DNA of 21,765 bases from a virus: the IMG/VR virus record IMGVR_UViG_3300021964_000635, positions 1 through 21,765 of that record; one strand, 5' to 3'. Under the pieces are notes generated by a model, which had not been told where the DNA came from, made no database searches, and saw only the letters and a program-made list of their open reading frames with translations. Made by a program: the position numbers and the translations under genes. Position 1 is the first letter of the stretch. Each line of letters opens with the position of its first letter. Shown piece by piece: positions 13,575-21,765 of the stretch.

Positions 13575-15395
13575 ATGGCTAAAACAAGACAGCAAAATCT
13601 GAACGATATGTTTGGTTCTATTGACAAACTCAATACCAAACTTGACAAATTATCATCTACCGTAGAAAACTTAGATACTAAACTATCTTCGGTGGAAAAG
13701 GGTAGTGCTGAAGAAGCAAATCTTATAAATAAAAAAAATAAAGCCATAGAAGAAGAAACCAAAGTCACAAAAGAATCTACAAAGAAAGAAAAAGAAAAAG
13801 TTGAAAGTATAGAAGAATCGATTGAAAAGACTGATAGTTGGACTGAAGCTATCATAAAAAGTGCAGATGAAGCCAGTGTTGGTTTTACACAAGTAAAGAA
13901 AATGTTTGGAGAATCTGGTAATAGTTTTATCGATAGTTTTACCGACTATGCAGAAATCATACTAAGTTCTGGAAAAGACCTTGATACAAATGATATAGGT
14001 AAAAAAACTCTTAAATCAGTTGGTGGTATATTTGAAAACATAGCTAATATAGCAAATGATGAATATACAAGTTTTGATAGAAAAGCTTCAGATAAAAAAC
14101 GAAAAGAACTTGAAAAATCAGGCGCAGGTGATGTAGACCTTGACTTGTTTGATTCAGCAGTAGCAGCTGCAGAAGCAACTGATACGGTGGTACAGCAATC
14201 GGAGAAATTAGTTGATTCAACACAAGCGTTGGGTAAACAACTTAGTTCAACGGTTCAAAGTATTCCATTAATTGGTGGATTTTTAGATAAACATTTACAA
14301 AAAGGTTTAACAAGTCTTGGACAAAATTTAAAATCAAATTTACTTAAAAATATAAACTTATCAAATAAAGGAACGAAAAATATAGGAAAAGGATTTACAG
14401 GAACATTAGGGCCAATTAGAGCGATGGGTGCAGCAATCGGAACAGCTACGGGTGGTGTTACAATATTGATTGGACTTTTAGTAGCGGCAGCAGCATTACT
14501 AATCGGAATGGCAAAACGAGCAAGAGATTTTGCTGGTGAAGCCAATATAGGTTTTATGCAATCAGTAAAACTACAAGGTGAATTCTTGAAAGCTGATGCT
14601 ATGTTGGTTGGAACTGGTAAAAAATCAACAGATATTGGAAAAGAATTAATTCAAAACTATGGAACATTAGCAAATGTTAATGCGGATGCTATAAAACAAA
14701 TAGGGCAAATGTCCGTAAAATTTGGTGTTGCAACAGACGACTTAATTAAATTCCAAAAAGGATTTTCAGATGTAACGGGAGCATCAGCAGATGTTGCTAA
14801 CGATGTTGTTAGAGCAGTTGGTGATATGGCAGCAGGAGCTGGTGTAGCTGCAGGTGCAGTAATAAAAGATATATCAGGTAGTATGGAAGCGTTTGCAAGA
14901 TTTTCTACTGAGGGTGCTATGGGTATGGCTGAAGCTGCAATTGAAGCAGCTAAAATTGGTTCAAACTTAAGTGAGGTTGTTAAAATGGCAGACGCACTAT
15001 TAAATTTTGAATCCAGTATCACAGCAGAATTTGAAGCACAAGTCTTAACGGGTAAAGCACTAAACCTTGAAAAAGCAAGAGAAGCTGCACTTCAAGGAGA
15101 TTTCGCAACATTAACACAAGAAATACAACAGCAAGTTGGTGGATTAGGTAATTTACAAGCAATGAATGTTATTCAAAAAGATTCTATCGCAACTGCACTT
15201 GGTATTAGTGTAGCAGAATTAACAAAGATTGCTCGTGGTGAAGCAATAGATAACGAAGAATCACCAGAATTAAAAGCACAAAAAAGAACAAATCAAATCT
15301 TAATTGACGGATTTACAGGAAACAAAGAAGCATTAGAAAACATCGGTAAGAAATCAGCTGATAGTTCCGGTGGTATGTTTGGGGATTTTTTATAG
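13575..15395 (+). CDS. Tail tape measure protein
   Basis: The 606-residue protein sets tail length by spanning the inside of the tube. It opens with a long charged coiled coil (about 10-100), then mixed helices. A strongly hydrophobic segment follows (about 292-314, GGVTILIGLLVAAAALLIGM), as expected for tape measures that enter the host membrane. Further amphipathic Ala/Gly-rich helices run to the C terminus (ADVANDVVRAVGDMAAGAGV, then MNVIQKDSIATALGISVAEL). At the usual 0.15 nm per residue it would give a tail of about 91 nm, close to T4, whose tape measure gp29 has 590 residues. It follows the chaperone gene, the usual place. There is no clear ribosome binding site before the ATG, so translation may be inefficient, in line with its low copy number. 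Confidence 0.85.
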   Translation: MAKTRQQNLNDMFGSIDKLNTKLDKLSSTVENLDTKLSSVEKGSAEEANLINKKNKAIEEETKVTKESTKKEKEKVESIEESIEKTDSWTEAIIKSADEASVGFTQVKKMFGESGNSFIDSFTDYAEIILSSGKDLDTNDIGKKTLKSVGGIFENIANIANDEYTSFDRKASDKKRKELEKSGAGDVDLDLFDSAVAAAEATDTVVQQSEKLVDSTQALGKQLSSTVQSIPLIGGFLDKHLQKGLTSLGQNLKSNLLKNINLSNKGTKNIGKGFTGTLGPIRAMGAAIGTATGGVTILIGLLVAAAALLIGMAKRARDFAGEANIGFMQSVKLQGEFLKADAMLVGTGKKSTDIGKELIQNYGTLANVNADAIKQIGQMSVKFGVATDDLIKFQKGFSDVTGASADVANDVVRAVGDMAAGAGVAAGAVIKDISGSMEAFARFSTEGAMGMAEAAIEAAKIGSNLSEVVKMADALLNFESSITAEFEAQVLTGKALNLEKAREAALQGDFATLTQEIQQQVGGLGNLQAMNVIQKDSIATALGISVAELTKIARGEAIDNEESPELKAQKRTNQILIDGFTGNKEALENIGKKSADSSGGMFGDFL

Positions 15396-15403
15396 GATAA
15401 ATT

Positions 15404-16744
15404 ATGGCACTTATTGAATTAAAATCAAACTTAGCAGCAGACCCAGATTACAATAAACAAAGTTTAGAAGAATCTAAAAGGGATAATGCAAAACTAAACC
15501 ACAGAAAGTTTAGACCAGACGAGGACCAACTAATCCATAGAGAGATTGGAGACGGATACAACTCAACTAAATTGGACGGGGGATTTGTTCGTGGTGGAGC
15601 AGGACTACAAGCAGAACGAACCATTGAAGATACAAAAAGAATTGGTAAGTTTTTATTTTCACCAAAAGGAGCGTTGTTCACATTAAAACAATCCGTTTTA
15701 CAAAATCAAAACAAACAAAGAAATGCAAATATTTATGACCCAACATCAATTTTAAAAAATCTACCTTCAATAGCACATTTCCAACGACACGTTAATGAAG
15801 ATTTATTTTCTGAAGGGTTATCATTGAGTGGTATAGCACAACAATTAATCGGTGGAGACGCTGATAATCAATATATAAAATTTATCAAAACAAAAGGAGA
15901 TAAATTTGGAACAAAATATGAAGATGTTGTAGATTCAGTAACTTACTTTCAACAAAAAGGAAAGAAAAAATTACAAGTTGAGTATGGTGAGTTTGATGAA
16001 ACAAAATTACCAAAAGATTTTATTAAATTTAGAATTAGAGATTTGGTAAATGGAAAGTGGATTATATTTCCTGCTTTCTTAACATCAGATATTGTGGATA
16101 ATTCACAAGCAAGTTATGAAGAAATAAATTATGTTGGTAGACCAGACGCTGTTCATATTTATAAAAATACTAAGCGTTCATTTAGTATTGGATTTAAAGT
16201 CGTAGCAACCAACAAAGCTGATATTAAGTTAATTTGGAAAAAAATAGATAGATTAAAAGGATTAGCACAACCAGCATATAAACCATTTTTAAACACTACG
16301 AATAAAGTAAAAGAAACTACAGAAACCGATATATTTACAAGACCAACCGCACCTATGGTTTCATTAACGATTGGTGATGTATTTAAAAATACAGTTGGAT
16401 ACTTTGATTCAATTAGTGTAACGATACCACAAGCAAGTAATACTTGGGAAACAGAAGAAGGAACACAACTACCAGTTATATGTGATGTTTCTTTAAGTTT
16501 CATACACATAGGTAATGTAACACCAACAATAGATAGTCCAAATTATGGTAGTCAAGATTTTACAGATAAAAAGGATATATTTATACAAGAAACAAAAGAC
16601 AACACAGCAGCTTCAAAAGAAGTAGAAGCAGGAAAAGAAGTTTCACAACAAAATTCAAAAGAATTAAGTAGTGAAGAGAGGCGAGCACAAATATTGGCAG
16701 AAGCTTATAAAGTTCGAGATGACGCCAATCATTATGGACGATAG
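15404..16744 (+). CDS. Baseplate tube-cap / tube-initiator protein (gp48/gp54-like)
   Basis: The 446-residue protein has a charged, partly disordered N-terminal region (1-180) and a structured part from about 195 to 370. The structured part reads FIKFRIRDLVNGKWIIFPAF, YVGRPDAVHIYKNTKRSFSI, LIWKKIDRLKGLAQPAYKP, MVSLTIGDVFKNTVGYFDSI, and a closing VICDVSLSFIHIG. These strands resemble the tube-like fold of baseplate proteins that nucleate the tail tube (T4 gp48 and gp54), and its position after the tape measure matches T4 order 29-48-54. The C-terminal 60 residues are Lys/Glu-rich and probably flexible. I cannot say which of gp48 or gp54 it stands for; a single protein may fill both roles. The start lies eight bases after the previous stop with an AGGA site. 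Confidence 0.6.
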   Translation: MALIELKSNLAADPDYNKQSLEESKRDNAKLNHRKFRPDEDQLIHREIGDGYNSTKLDGGFVRGGAGLQAERTIEDTKRIGKFLFSPKGALFTLKQSVLQNQNKQRNANIYDPTSILKNLPSIAHFQRHVNEDLFSEGLSLSGIAQQLIGGDADNQYIKFIKTKGDKFGTKYEDVVDSVTYFQQKGKKKLQVEYGEFDETKLPKDFIKFRIRDLVNGKWIIFPAFLTSDIVDNSQASYEEINYVGRPDAVHIYKNTKRSFSIGFKVVATNKADIKLIWKKIDRLKGLAQPAYKPFLNTTNKVKETTETDIFTRPTAPMVSLTIGDVFKNTVGYFDSISVTIPQASNTWETEEGTQLPVICDVSLSFIHIGNVTPTIDSPNYGSQDFTDKKDIFIQETKDNTAASKEVEAGKEVSQQNSKELSSEERRAQILAEAYKVRDDANHYGR

Positions 16745-16746
16745 TT

Positions 16747-17043
16747 ATGAGTAGATATGATAAATCAAAAGTATTTAGAGATGAAAACGGAGTTCGTTAT
16801 CTAAATAGAATACAATATCCGAAGATTGAAATTAGTGATAGTGATGTTACAATTACTGGACTATATGGACAACGACTTGAAAACTTAGCACATAAATTCT
16901 ATGGTAATGTAGAATTATGGTGGATAATTGCCAGAGCAAACGGACAACTTGATGGTTCCAGTTATATGATTCCAGGTAAAGAATATCGTATTCCACAAAA
17001 TCTTGCTCGTATCATAGAGGACTTCGAGGAGTTGAATAGATAA
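16747..17043 (+). CDS. gp53: Baseplate wedge protein with LysM-like domain (gp53-like)
   Basis: The 98-residue protein carries the signature of short LysM-like tail proteins: GLYGQRLENLAHKFYGNVEL, then WWIIARANGQLDGSSYMIPG and KEYRIPQNLARIIEDFEEL. The sequence D-x-L-A-x-K-F-Y-G and W-x-I-x-x-x-N form the LysM-type helix-turn-helix, here adapted to bind baseplate partners rather than cell wall. T4 gp53 joins neighbouring wedges around the hub. This protein is shorter than T4 gp53 (196 residues) and corresponds to the LysM core. It starts two bases after the previous stop and overlaps the hub gene start by one base (TAATG), so all three are probably translated together. Confidence 0.7.
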   Translation: MSRYDKSKVFRDENGVRYLNRIQYPKIEISDSDVTITGLYGQRLENLAHKFYGNVELWWIIARANGQLDGSSYMIPGKEYRIPQNLARIIEDFEELNR

Positions 17044-20000
17044 TGAGTGCATTTGAAAGTTCTCAAATACACGCAAAAGTCCAACAAGCACTATTCAGAA
17101 GAATGTTGGCAGTCAATAGGTTAGTTCCTAATGGTGTAGAAAGTCCAGGTGTTGGTTCAGCACAAAATTTAAAAGATTCATTAGCAACAGGTCAAGCATT
17201 TTTACCACAGGATATTGTTGGAGATAAAAATCCATATGAACAACAAATAATTCGTAGTGCTTTTTGTAAAGTTAGTGCTGATGTACTTGTTGGAAAAGAT
17301 ATAATGAACTTCTCAAGTTATATTACGGGTGGACCAGGTGGTAAAGGAGAAGCAACACAAGCAAACAGACCTATATCATTCAAAGATAAGATAAACCCAG
17401 ACTCTAATTCTTATCGTGGAGATACTGGTGTACAAAGTGTATCGATAGCACAAAAAAGTTATTTTATGAACGAGATAACTATCAACTGGGTTTGTCCGGA
17501 CCCTATGGATTTTGAATCAAGAATACAACCTATATTTTTAAAACACGGAAGAATGATTTTTGTAGAGTTTGGATTCGGTATAAACAGTTCAAAGGAGTTT
17601 GAACAACTATCACAAATAGGAACAAAGACTTTAAAAAAACTTGATAGAGAAATACTATTATTAAACTCAGCTCACCCAGACAAGTATCAAGTTTTTAGAG
17701 GGTTGGTAACCAAGTATGATTTTAAGATTACTGATTATGGTGGATATTCCGGAACTATAACTTTAGCTTCAAAAGGAAAAAATGTATTAGAAACACCAAT
17801 CCAAAAAGCAACACAACAAACATCTACCTCAACATCAACAGAACTCGGAGTAAATGATTACAAAAATAAACTAAAAGAAAAAATTGAAAAAGAAAATAAA
17901 ACCATAGACGACCAGGGTGAAGATTTTATTGGACCACAAAAGTCTACTGAAAAAGAATTAAAAGATAAGTTTTCCGATACAGAAGTTCACTTTAAAGCAG
18001 TTATTGAAGCACTACCAGAAGTTGTAGATAGATATGTAAAAGAAGCTCCACCAAAAGGAGTTAGTATTACGGAAGACAACAAAGGTAGGAAAGACGCTGT
18101 TATACCACCAGTAAGAAAGTTAAATTACTATTATAAAAATGGTGCGATGAACTACTTTTTTGGAGCAGGTGTAGATATAAATCCCGACGACGACACTTGG
18201 TTTGGACCAGTAGTTACAAAGTTGTATGAAGAAGTTAAACAAGCTGGTGGTGAATTAGTAGATAGTGAAGAAACTTGGTGGAAAAGAACTTGGGGTGGGG
18301 TAAAACTTTTAGGAGCTGCTGCATTAGCAGTAGCTGGAGCAGTAGGTAGTGGAGTTGTAGCTACTGGGGTAGCAGTAGTTGCTACTGGAGCTGCAGTTGT
18401 TGGTGCGGGTAGAGCACTCCTTAAAGTAGGAAAAATGGCAACGGAAGAATTATTTGAAAGTGAAATAAATGACAAACAAGAAAAATCTACACACTTAGTT
18501 ACTTGGGGTTGGTTTGAAGACCACATACTAAATTCATTTTTTCAAGTTCAATCATCAACCAATACAGGTGAAGGAACTCAAACACTACAACAAATTCGTA
18601 GTGTTCATTTACCTTACAACTATGAAGTAGAACAATACAATACAGAAGAAGGAAAAAAAGAATCTCAAAGTAATAGACAAACTAAATCCTATAATGAAGC
18701 TTTGAAAGTAGAAAGAGAATCACAAGAGGAAGGTAATGAAGCTTCAACTGAAGAGGAATTTCAAAATGTACAAAGATTAATTGAAGCTAATGACAAAATG
18801 TCAGTAGTTTCAGATTCTAAGTATTTAGTGAGTAATCGTTGTGCAAATAGTCCTTCATTACAAAGTATTGGATTGGATAGTGTTGTGATACCAGGACAAA
18901 CTAATAAATTCTGGGAAGAAGAAGTGGTTAGTGGAAGTCAAGCAGAACCAATTCCAGACCAACAGCTGGACGCAGGACAAGCAGTAGTAGCAATCGGAAC
19001 AACAGTAGCAACAGCTGCTGGATTAGCTAATCCATTTACTTTAGCACCAGCTGCTGCTTATTTGTTCAAAAAAAGAAGTCAAAATATCGACCAACAAGTT
19101 GTAAGAAAATTATATGGAGTTATTAATGAGGAATTTCCAAGTTTTAAAGTTGATGATAGTTTGGAAAGTGGATACATTAGAAATTTAGTTTTTGATGTAA
19201 AGTATTTACAAGATAGTTTTAAAGACATTACAAACTTAAAACAAGGATTAAGAGATTTCTGGTCAAAGGTAAAAACCGATATGTTTGATTACAATGGATT
19301 TCAAATAACACAAGACTTATCTGATGATGGAAGAGTAGGAATTACAGATACCAAATATCAAAATCCAATAGAAAATGCAAAAGATTTATTAAGTTCAAAA
19401 AAACAATCACAAGCAGAAGAGTTCGCAGATGAAAAAGCATTATCAAACAAAATGTTTTTCTTACCAGTTTATACAAAAAGTTCTATTGTTAGAAGTTTCT
19501 CAGTTGGTTTAAAATTAACAGACAAAGCAGCATCTATGGCTGCACTTGGCTCTAATATCGGAACAGATGGTAAAAGTCCGACATATCATTATGATGTAGG
19601 TATCGAATCTTTTGCTCAAGCAACCGCACTACAAAGTGGTCCTGACAAATCAGTAAACAAAGAAACTGCGGATACTTATAATCTAACAAAAGAACAAGTA
19701 GAACGAGAACAAAAATTGAAAAATTTAGTTGTAAATGACTTACATACTTTTGTTGGTGGAACAGATAAAATTGGTTCAAGTGCAGTTACTGAACACGGAA
19801 ACAACTCAGGCAAAACAGGTGACATAACTGATAACTCAGGTGTAGACTTTTCTGGTGTATCGGAAGTTTTGAAAAATATAGATGATATAAATAATGAACT
19901 TGAAAATCTCGAAGATACAAAAAATAAAGATGGAGGTAAAGATAGTAAAGAAACATTAGGTTCCATATATGATAACAAGGGTAGAATGAAAAAACGACCT

Positions 20001-20678
20001 AAAGAACTGATTTCATCTACGATAAATAAAAGTTTAGGTCCAAATCCAAATCAAGAAGGACATTACAATTTAAACAAAACCATAATACCAATAGAATTAT
20101 CACTTACATTAGACGGAATAGGTGGTTTACGAGTGGGTAATATGTTCAAAACAGATTACTTACCAGAACTATATAGAAAGTATTCATATTTTACAATAAC
20201 TGAAGTTTCTCACGCAGTTGGAATAGGTGGGTGGACAACTGATATTACTGCTATGATGAAATTGGATAGAGTTAAAATGATTGAGGACGGACTTATTACC
20301 AAAAGAGGTGGTAATGTTTCTACAAAAGCAAGCAACGAAGAACTTTTACAAAATGCACAAGATGCCGGCCGTGATTATTATTTTAATAATGAAGGAAAAT
20401 ATACGGTAATTCAAAAACCAACAGACGAACCAGACAAAACAGCTGAGGAAAAAGAATTAATTCAACCAGTAGAAGAAACAATCACCAGAACAGAACCTAC
20501 AATAAATAGAACAGACGGAGTAAGACTAAAAAGTGGGAAGGTTTTGTACCCAAGAGATGAAGGTTATGAAGAAGCTAACATTGTTAAAAAACGAGAGTTT
20601 GATAAAAAAAGAAAAGATGAAATACCAAGTATTGTACCAGACCCAACTCAACCTTCATCATACAATACAAAAGGTTAA
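17043..20678 (+). CDS. Large baseplate hub protein (gp27-like regions) with two hydrophobic segments
   Basis: The 1211-residue protein is the largest in the window. The N-terminal region (about 60-245) contains SFKDKINPDSNSYRGDTGVQ and WVCPDPMDFESRIQPIFLKH, then MIFVEFGFGIN and YQVFRGLVTKYDFKITDYGG. This resembles hub domains that form the central ring above the spike. The C-terminal region (about 1013-1085) has IPIELSLTLDGIGGLRVGNM and YFTITEVSHAVGIGGWTTDI, also typical of hub proteins. Between them are charged helical stretches and two uncharged Ala/Gly/Val-rich segments, at 422-456 and about 644-671, unusual for a hub. The last 120 residues are polar and probably flexible. No lysozyme or peptidase motif is seen, so a separate spike enzyme may lie elsewhere. 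It could be a fusion of hub and spike-support functions. Confidence 0.65.
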   Translation: MSAFESSQIHAKVQQALFRRMLAVNRLVPNGVESPGVGSAQNLKDSLATGQAFLPQDIVGDKNPYEQQIIRSAFCKVSADVLVGKDIMNFSSYITGGPGGKGEATQANRPISFKDKINPDSNSYRGDTGVQSVSIAQKSYFMNEITINWVCPDPMDFESRIQPIFLKHGRMIFVEFGFGINSSKEFEQLSQIGTKTLKKLDREILLLNSAHPDKYQVFRGLVTKYDFKITDYGGYSGTITLASKGKNVLETPIQKATQQTSTSTSTELGVNDYKNKLKEKIEKENKTIDDQGEDFIGPQKSTEKELKDKFSDTEVHFKAVIEALPEVVDRYVKEAPPKGVSITEDNKGRKDAVIPPVRKLNYYYKNGAMNYFFGAGVDINPDDDTWFGPVVTKLYEEVKQAGGELVDSEETWWKRTWGGVKLLGAAALAVAGAVGSGVVATGVAVVATGAAVVGAGRALLKVGKMATEELFESEINDKQEKSTHLVTWGWFEDHILNSFFQVQSSTNTGEGTQTLQQIRSVHLPYNYEVEQYNTEEGKKESQSNRQTKSYNEALKVERESQEEGNEASTEEEFQNVQRLIEANDKMSVVSDSKYLVSNRCANSPSLQSIGLDSVVIPGQTNKFWEEEVVSGSQAEPIPDQQLDAGQAVVAIGTTVATAAGLANPFTLAPAAAYLFKKRSQNIDQQVVRKLYGVINEEFPSFKVDDSLESGYIRNLVFDVKYLQDSFKDITNLKQGLRDFWSKVKTDMFDYNGFQITQDLSDDGRVGITDTKYQNPIENAKDLLSSKKQSQAEEFADEKALSNKMFFLPVYTKSSIVRSFSVGLKLTDKAASMAALGSNIGTDGKSPTYHYDVGIESFAQATALQSGPDKSVNKETADTYNLTKEQVEREQKLKNLVVNDLHTFVGGTDKIGSSAVTEHGNNSGKTGDITDNSGVDFSGVSEVLKNIDDINNELENLEDTKNKDGGKDSKETLGSIYDNKGRMKKRPKELISSTINKSLGPNPNQEGHYNLNKTIIPIELSLTLDGIGGLRVGNMFKTDYLPELYRKYSYFTITEVSHAVGIGGWTTDITAMMKLDRVKMIEDGLITKRGGNVSTKASNEELLQNAQDAGRDYYFNNEGKYTVIQKPTDEPDKTAEEKELIQPVEETITRTEPTINRTDGVRLKSGKVLYPRDEGYEEANIVKKREFDKKRKDEIPSIVPDPTQPSSYNTKG

Positions 20679-20697
20679 AAAAATTACATTTTGATTA

Positions 20698-20705
20698 TAT
20701 AAATC
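20698..20705 (+). promoter_or_regulatory. T4-late-like box before the polymerase gene
   Basis: TATAAATC matches the T4 late consensus TATAAATA at seven of eight bases, 14 bases before the polymerase ATG in a 41-base gap without a terminator. It may equally be a plain -10 box. No ribosome binding site follows. Confidence 0.3.
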
Positions 20706-20719
20706 AATACTTATTGTAA

Positions 20720-21765
20720 ATGGTTATAGTAAATACAGATATTCTATTCAACCAACTCAAACAACAAATACAATCAAAACCATTTGTATTATTGCAAATG
20801 TATTCAGATGTTCAACAACATCCACAAGAAAATCGTATTAGTTGTTATTGGGTTGATTTTCAAGACGAACAATATATTGTTCCGATTCACCATACAGAAC
20901 AATTTCAAGACACCTTAGAAATGATTAAAACCGACCAAACGATTTATGTTCAAGATTTAAAACAATATTATCACAATACATTGGTATTCAGTAAAGACAT
21001 TAGGGATATGAATTGGGCACACTATCAACAAACCAATCAACCATATGATTCAGAACAACACTTAACCAATGCACATCATCATCAATACAGATTACATTAT
21101 GATAAACAAAACATAAATGATGTAATTCCATTAGTGAAACACGCAGAATACTTTGAACCAATATCACGAGAACTATATAAGTCATACGAACAACACGACC
21201 AAACCATACTGGAAAACCTATACCAAATAGAACGAAACGGATTGAAAACTTATGAAAAAATCGTATATTCAGAATACAATCCATACACTTCAACAGGTCG
21301 TCCAAGTAATCGTTTCGGTGGATTAAACTTCGCAGCACTAAACAAATCAGACGGAAGTAGAAAACAATTCATCAGTAGATTTAACAATGGAGTATTGGTT
21401 GAAATGGACTTTGATGCTTATCACTTACGATTAATCGGAGAGATTATCGGTTATGAATTCCCTAAAACATCAGTCCACGAACATATGGCAGAACTATATG
21501 GATTACCTTATGATGAAGCAAAAGCCCTATCATTTAAGTATTTATATGGAGGTATTACAGATGAGGTATCAAACAACCCATTTTTCTCAAAAGTAAACGA
21601 TTATATTAAATTACTCTGGCAGGACTATAAAACTAACAATTTTGTTCAATCTTATATTTATAATAGAAGAATATATAGGAAAAATCTACAAGATATGAAT
21701 CCAAATAAATTGTTCAATTATATGATACAATTAATGGAAACGGAAAACAATATCAAGATTTTGAA
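20720..21765 (+). CDS. Family A (Pol I-like) DNA polymerase, 3' end outside window
   Basis: 348 codons are visible and the frame is still open at the edge. It has T192-G-R194, matching the TGR before the O-helix region. Motif A is MDFDAYHLR with the catalytic Asp at 230 and Arg at 237. Motif B is K268-ALSFKYLY-G277 (family pattern K-x-x-x-F-x-x-x-Y-G), and an N333-x-x-x-Q337 pair matches the conserved Asn/Gln of the Q helix. Motif C (HDE) would lie beyond the window. The motif A Asp to motif B Lys distance is 38 residues against 53 in Klenow and Taq, and the Arg normally four residues before Lys is Tyr. Residues 1-190 show no DxE exonuclease motif; they may be a reduced exonuclease-like fold. 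It probably replicates the phage genome, perhaps with a separate proofreading protein. Confidence 0.85.
   Translation, partial: MVIVNTDILFNQLKQQIQSKPFVLLQMYSDVQQHPQENRISCYWVDFQDEQYIVPIHHTEQFQDTLEMIKTDQTIYVQDLKQYYHNTLVFSKDIRDMNWAHYQQTNQPYDSEQHLTNAHHHQYRLHYDKQNINDVIPLVKHAEYFEPISRELYKSYEQHDQTILENLYQIERNGLKTYEKIVYSEYNPYTSTGRPSNRFGGLNFAALNKSDGSRKQFISRFNNGVLVEMDFDAYHLRLIGEIIGYEFPKTSVHEHMAELYGLPYDEAKALSFKYLYGGITDEVSNNPFFSKVNDYIKLLWQDYKTNNFVQSYIYNRRIYRKNLQDMNPNKLFNYMIQLMETENNIKIL

Noticed and set aside
21000-21338. 112-codon open frame on the minus strand
   Set aside because: It is fully opposite the family A polymerase, whose plus-strand frame shows recognisable motifs.
1-21765. CRISPR array, insertion sequence, integrase or attachment site
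   Set aside because: No regularly spaced repeats, transposase or recombinase motifs, or paired terminal repeats were seen; the repeats present are fibre-protein paralogy and promoter copies.

Overview
The window is part of the late structural region of an AT-rich (by eye about one third G+C) contractile-tailed bacteriophage related to phage T4. The main evidence is the ordered set neck protein, head-closure protein, tail-completion protein, tail sheath, tail tube, tail assembly chaperone, tape measure, tube-cap, LysM-like wedge protein and hub protein. The right edge carries the start of a family A (Pol I-like) DNA polymerase, whereas T4 itself uses a family B enzyme. This points to a distant T4 relative ('far-T4' type is a plausible placement, by inference). 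Most genes have clear AGGAG-type ribosome binding sites, which argues weakly against a Bacteroidetes host. The host cannot be named from the sequence.

Layout. 1-278: C-terminal end of a fibre-like protein with a self-cleaving S74 chaperone domain. 331-3687: neck/connector genes (gp13-like, gp14-like, gp15-like); the gp15-like protein carries an extra fibre-like C-terminal half. 3687-7859: an array of fibre-like genes, including a paralogue of that C-terminal half, two genes sharing an N-terminal SWKK anchor, and a second S74 domain. 7896-8192: a small coiled-coil protein. 8269-10650: tail sheath, closed by a strong bidirectional terminator. 10697-11455: an island on the opposite strand with two small genes, each behind a near-identical sigma70-like promoter. 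11578-13296: tail tube, a small two-helix membrane protein, and a tail assembly chaperone with a probable programmed frameshift. 13316-20678: a small protein, the tape measure, and three baseplate proteins in a tightly packed run. 20720-21765: the incomplete family A polymerase.

How it works together. Plus-strand genes build the neck, tail and fibres. They are probably expressed late, and an ATATTTAT motif recurs in front of many of them as a candidate phage late promoter. The chaperone (short and frameshifted forms) would fold the tape measure while tube polymerises from the baseplate and sheath assembles around it. The minus-strand island has host-type promoters and probably runs early, insulated from sheath transcription by the shared terminator. 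No tRNA, insertion sequence, CRISPR array, attachment site or origin was seen. The most noteworthy signals are the T7 slippery run followed by a GC-rich hairpin in the chaperone gene, the apparently leaderless 32-residue Cys4 mini-gene, the tail-completion/fibre fusion, and the compact polymerase core.
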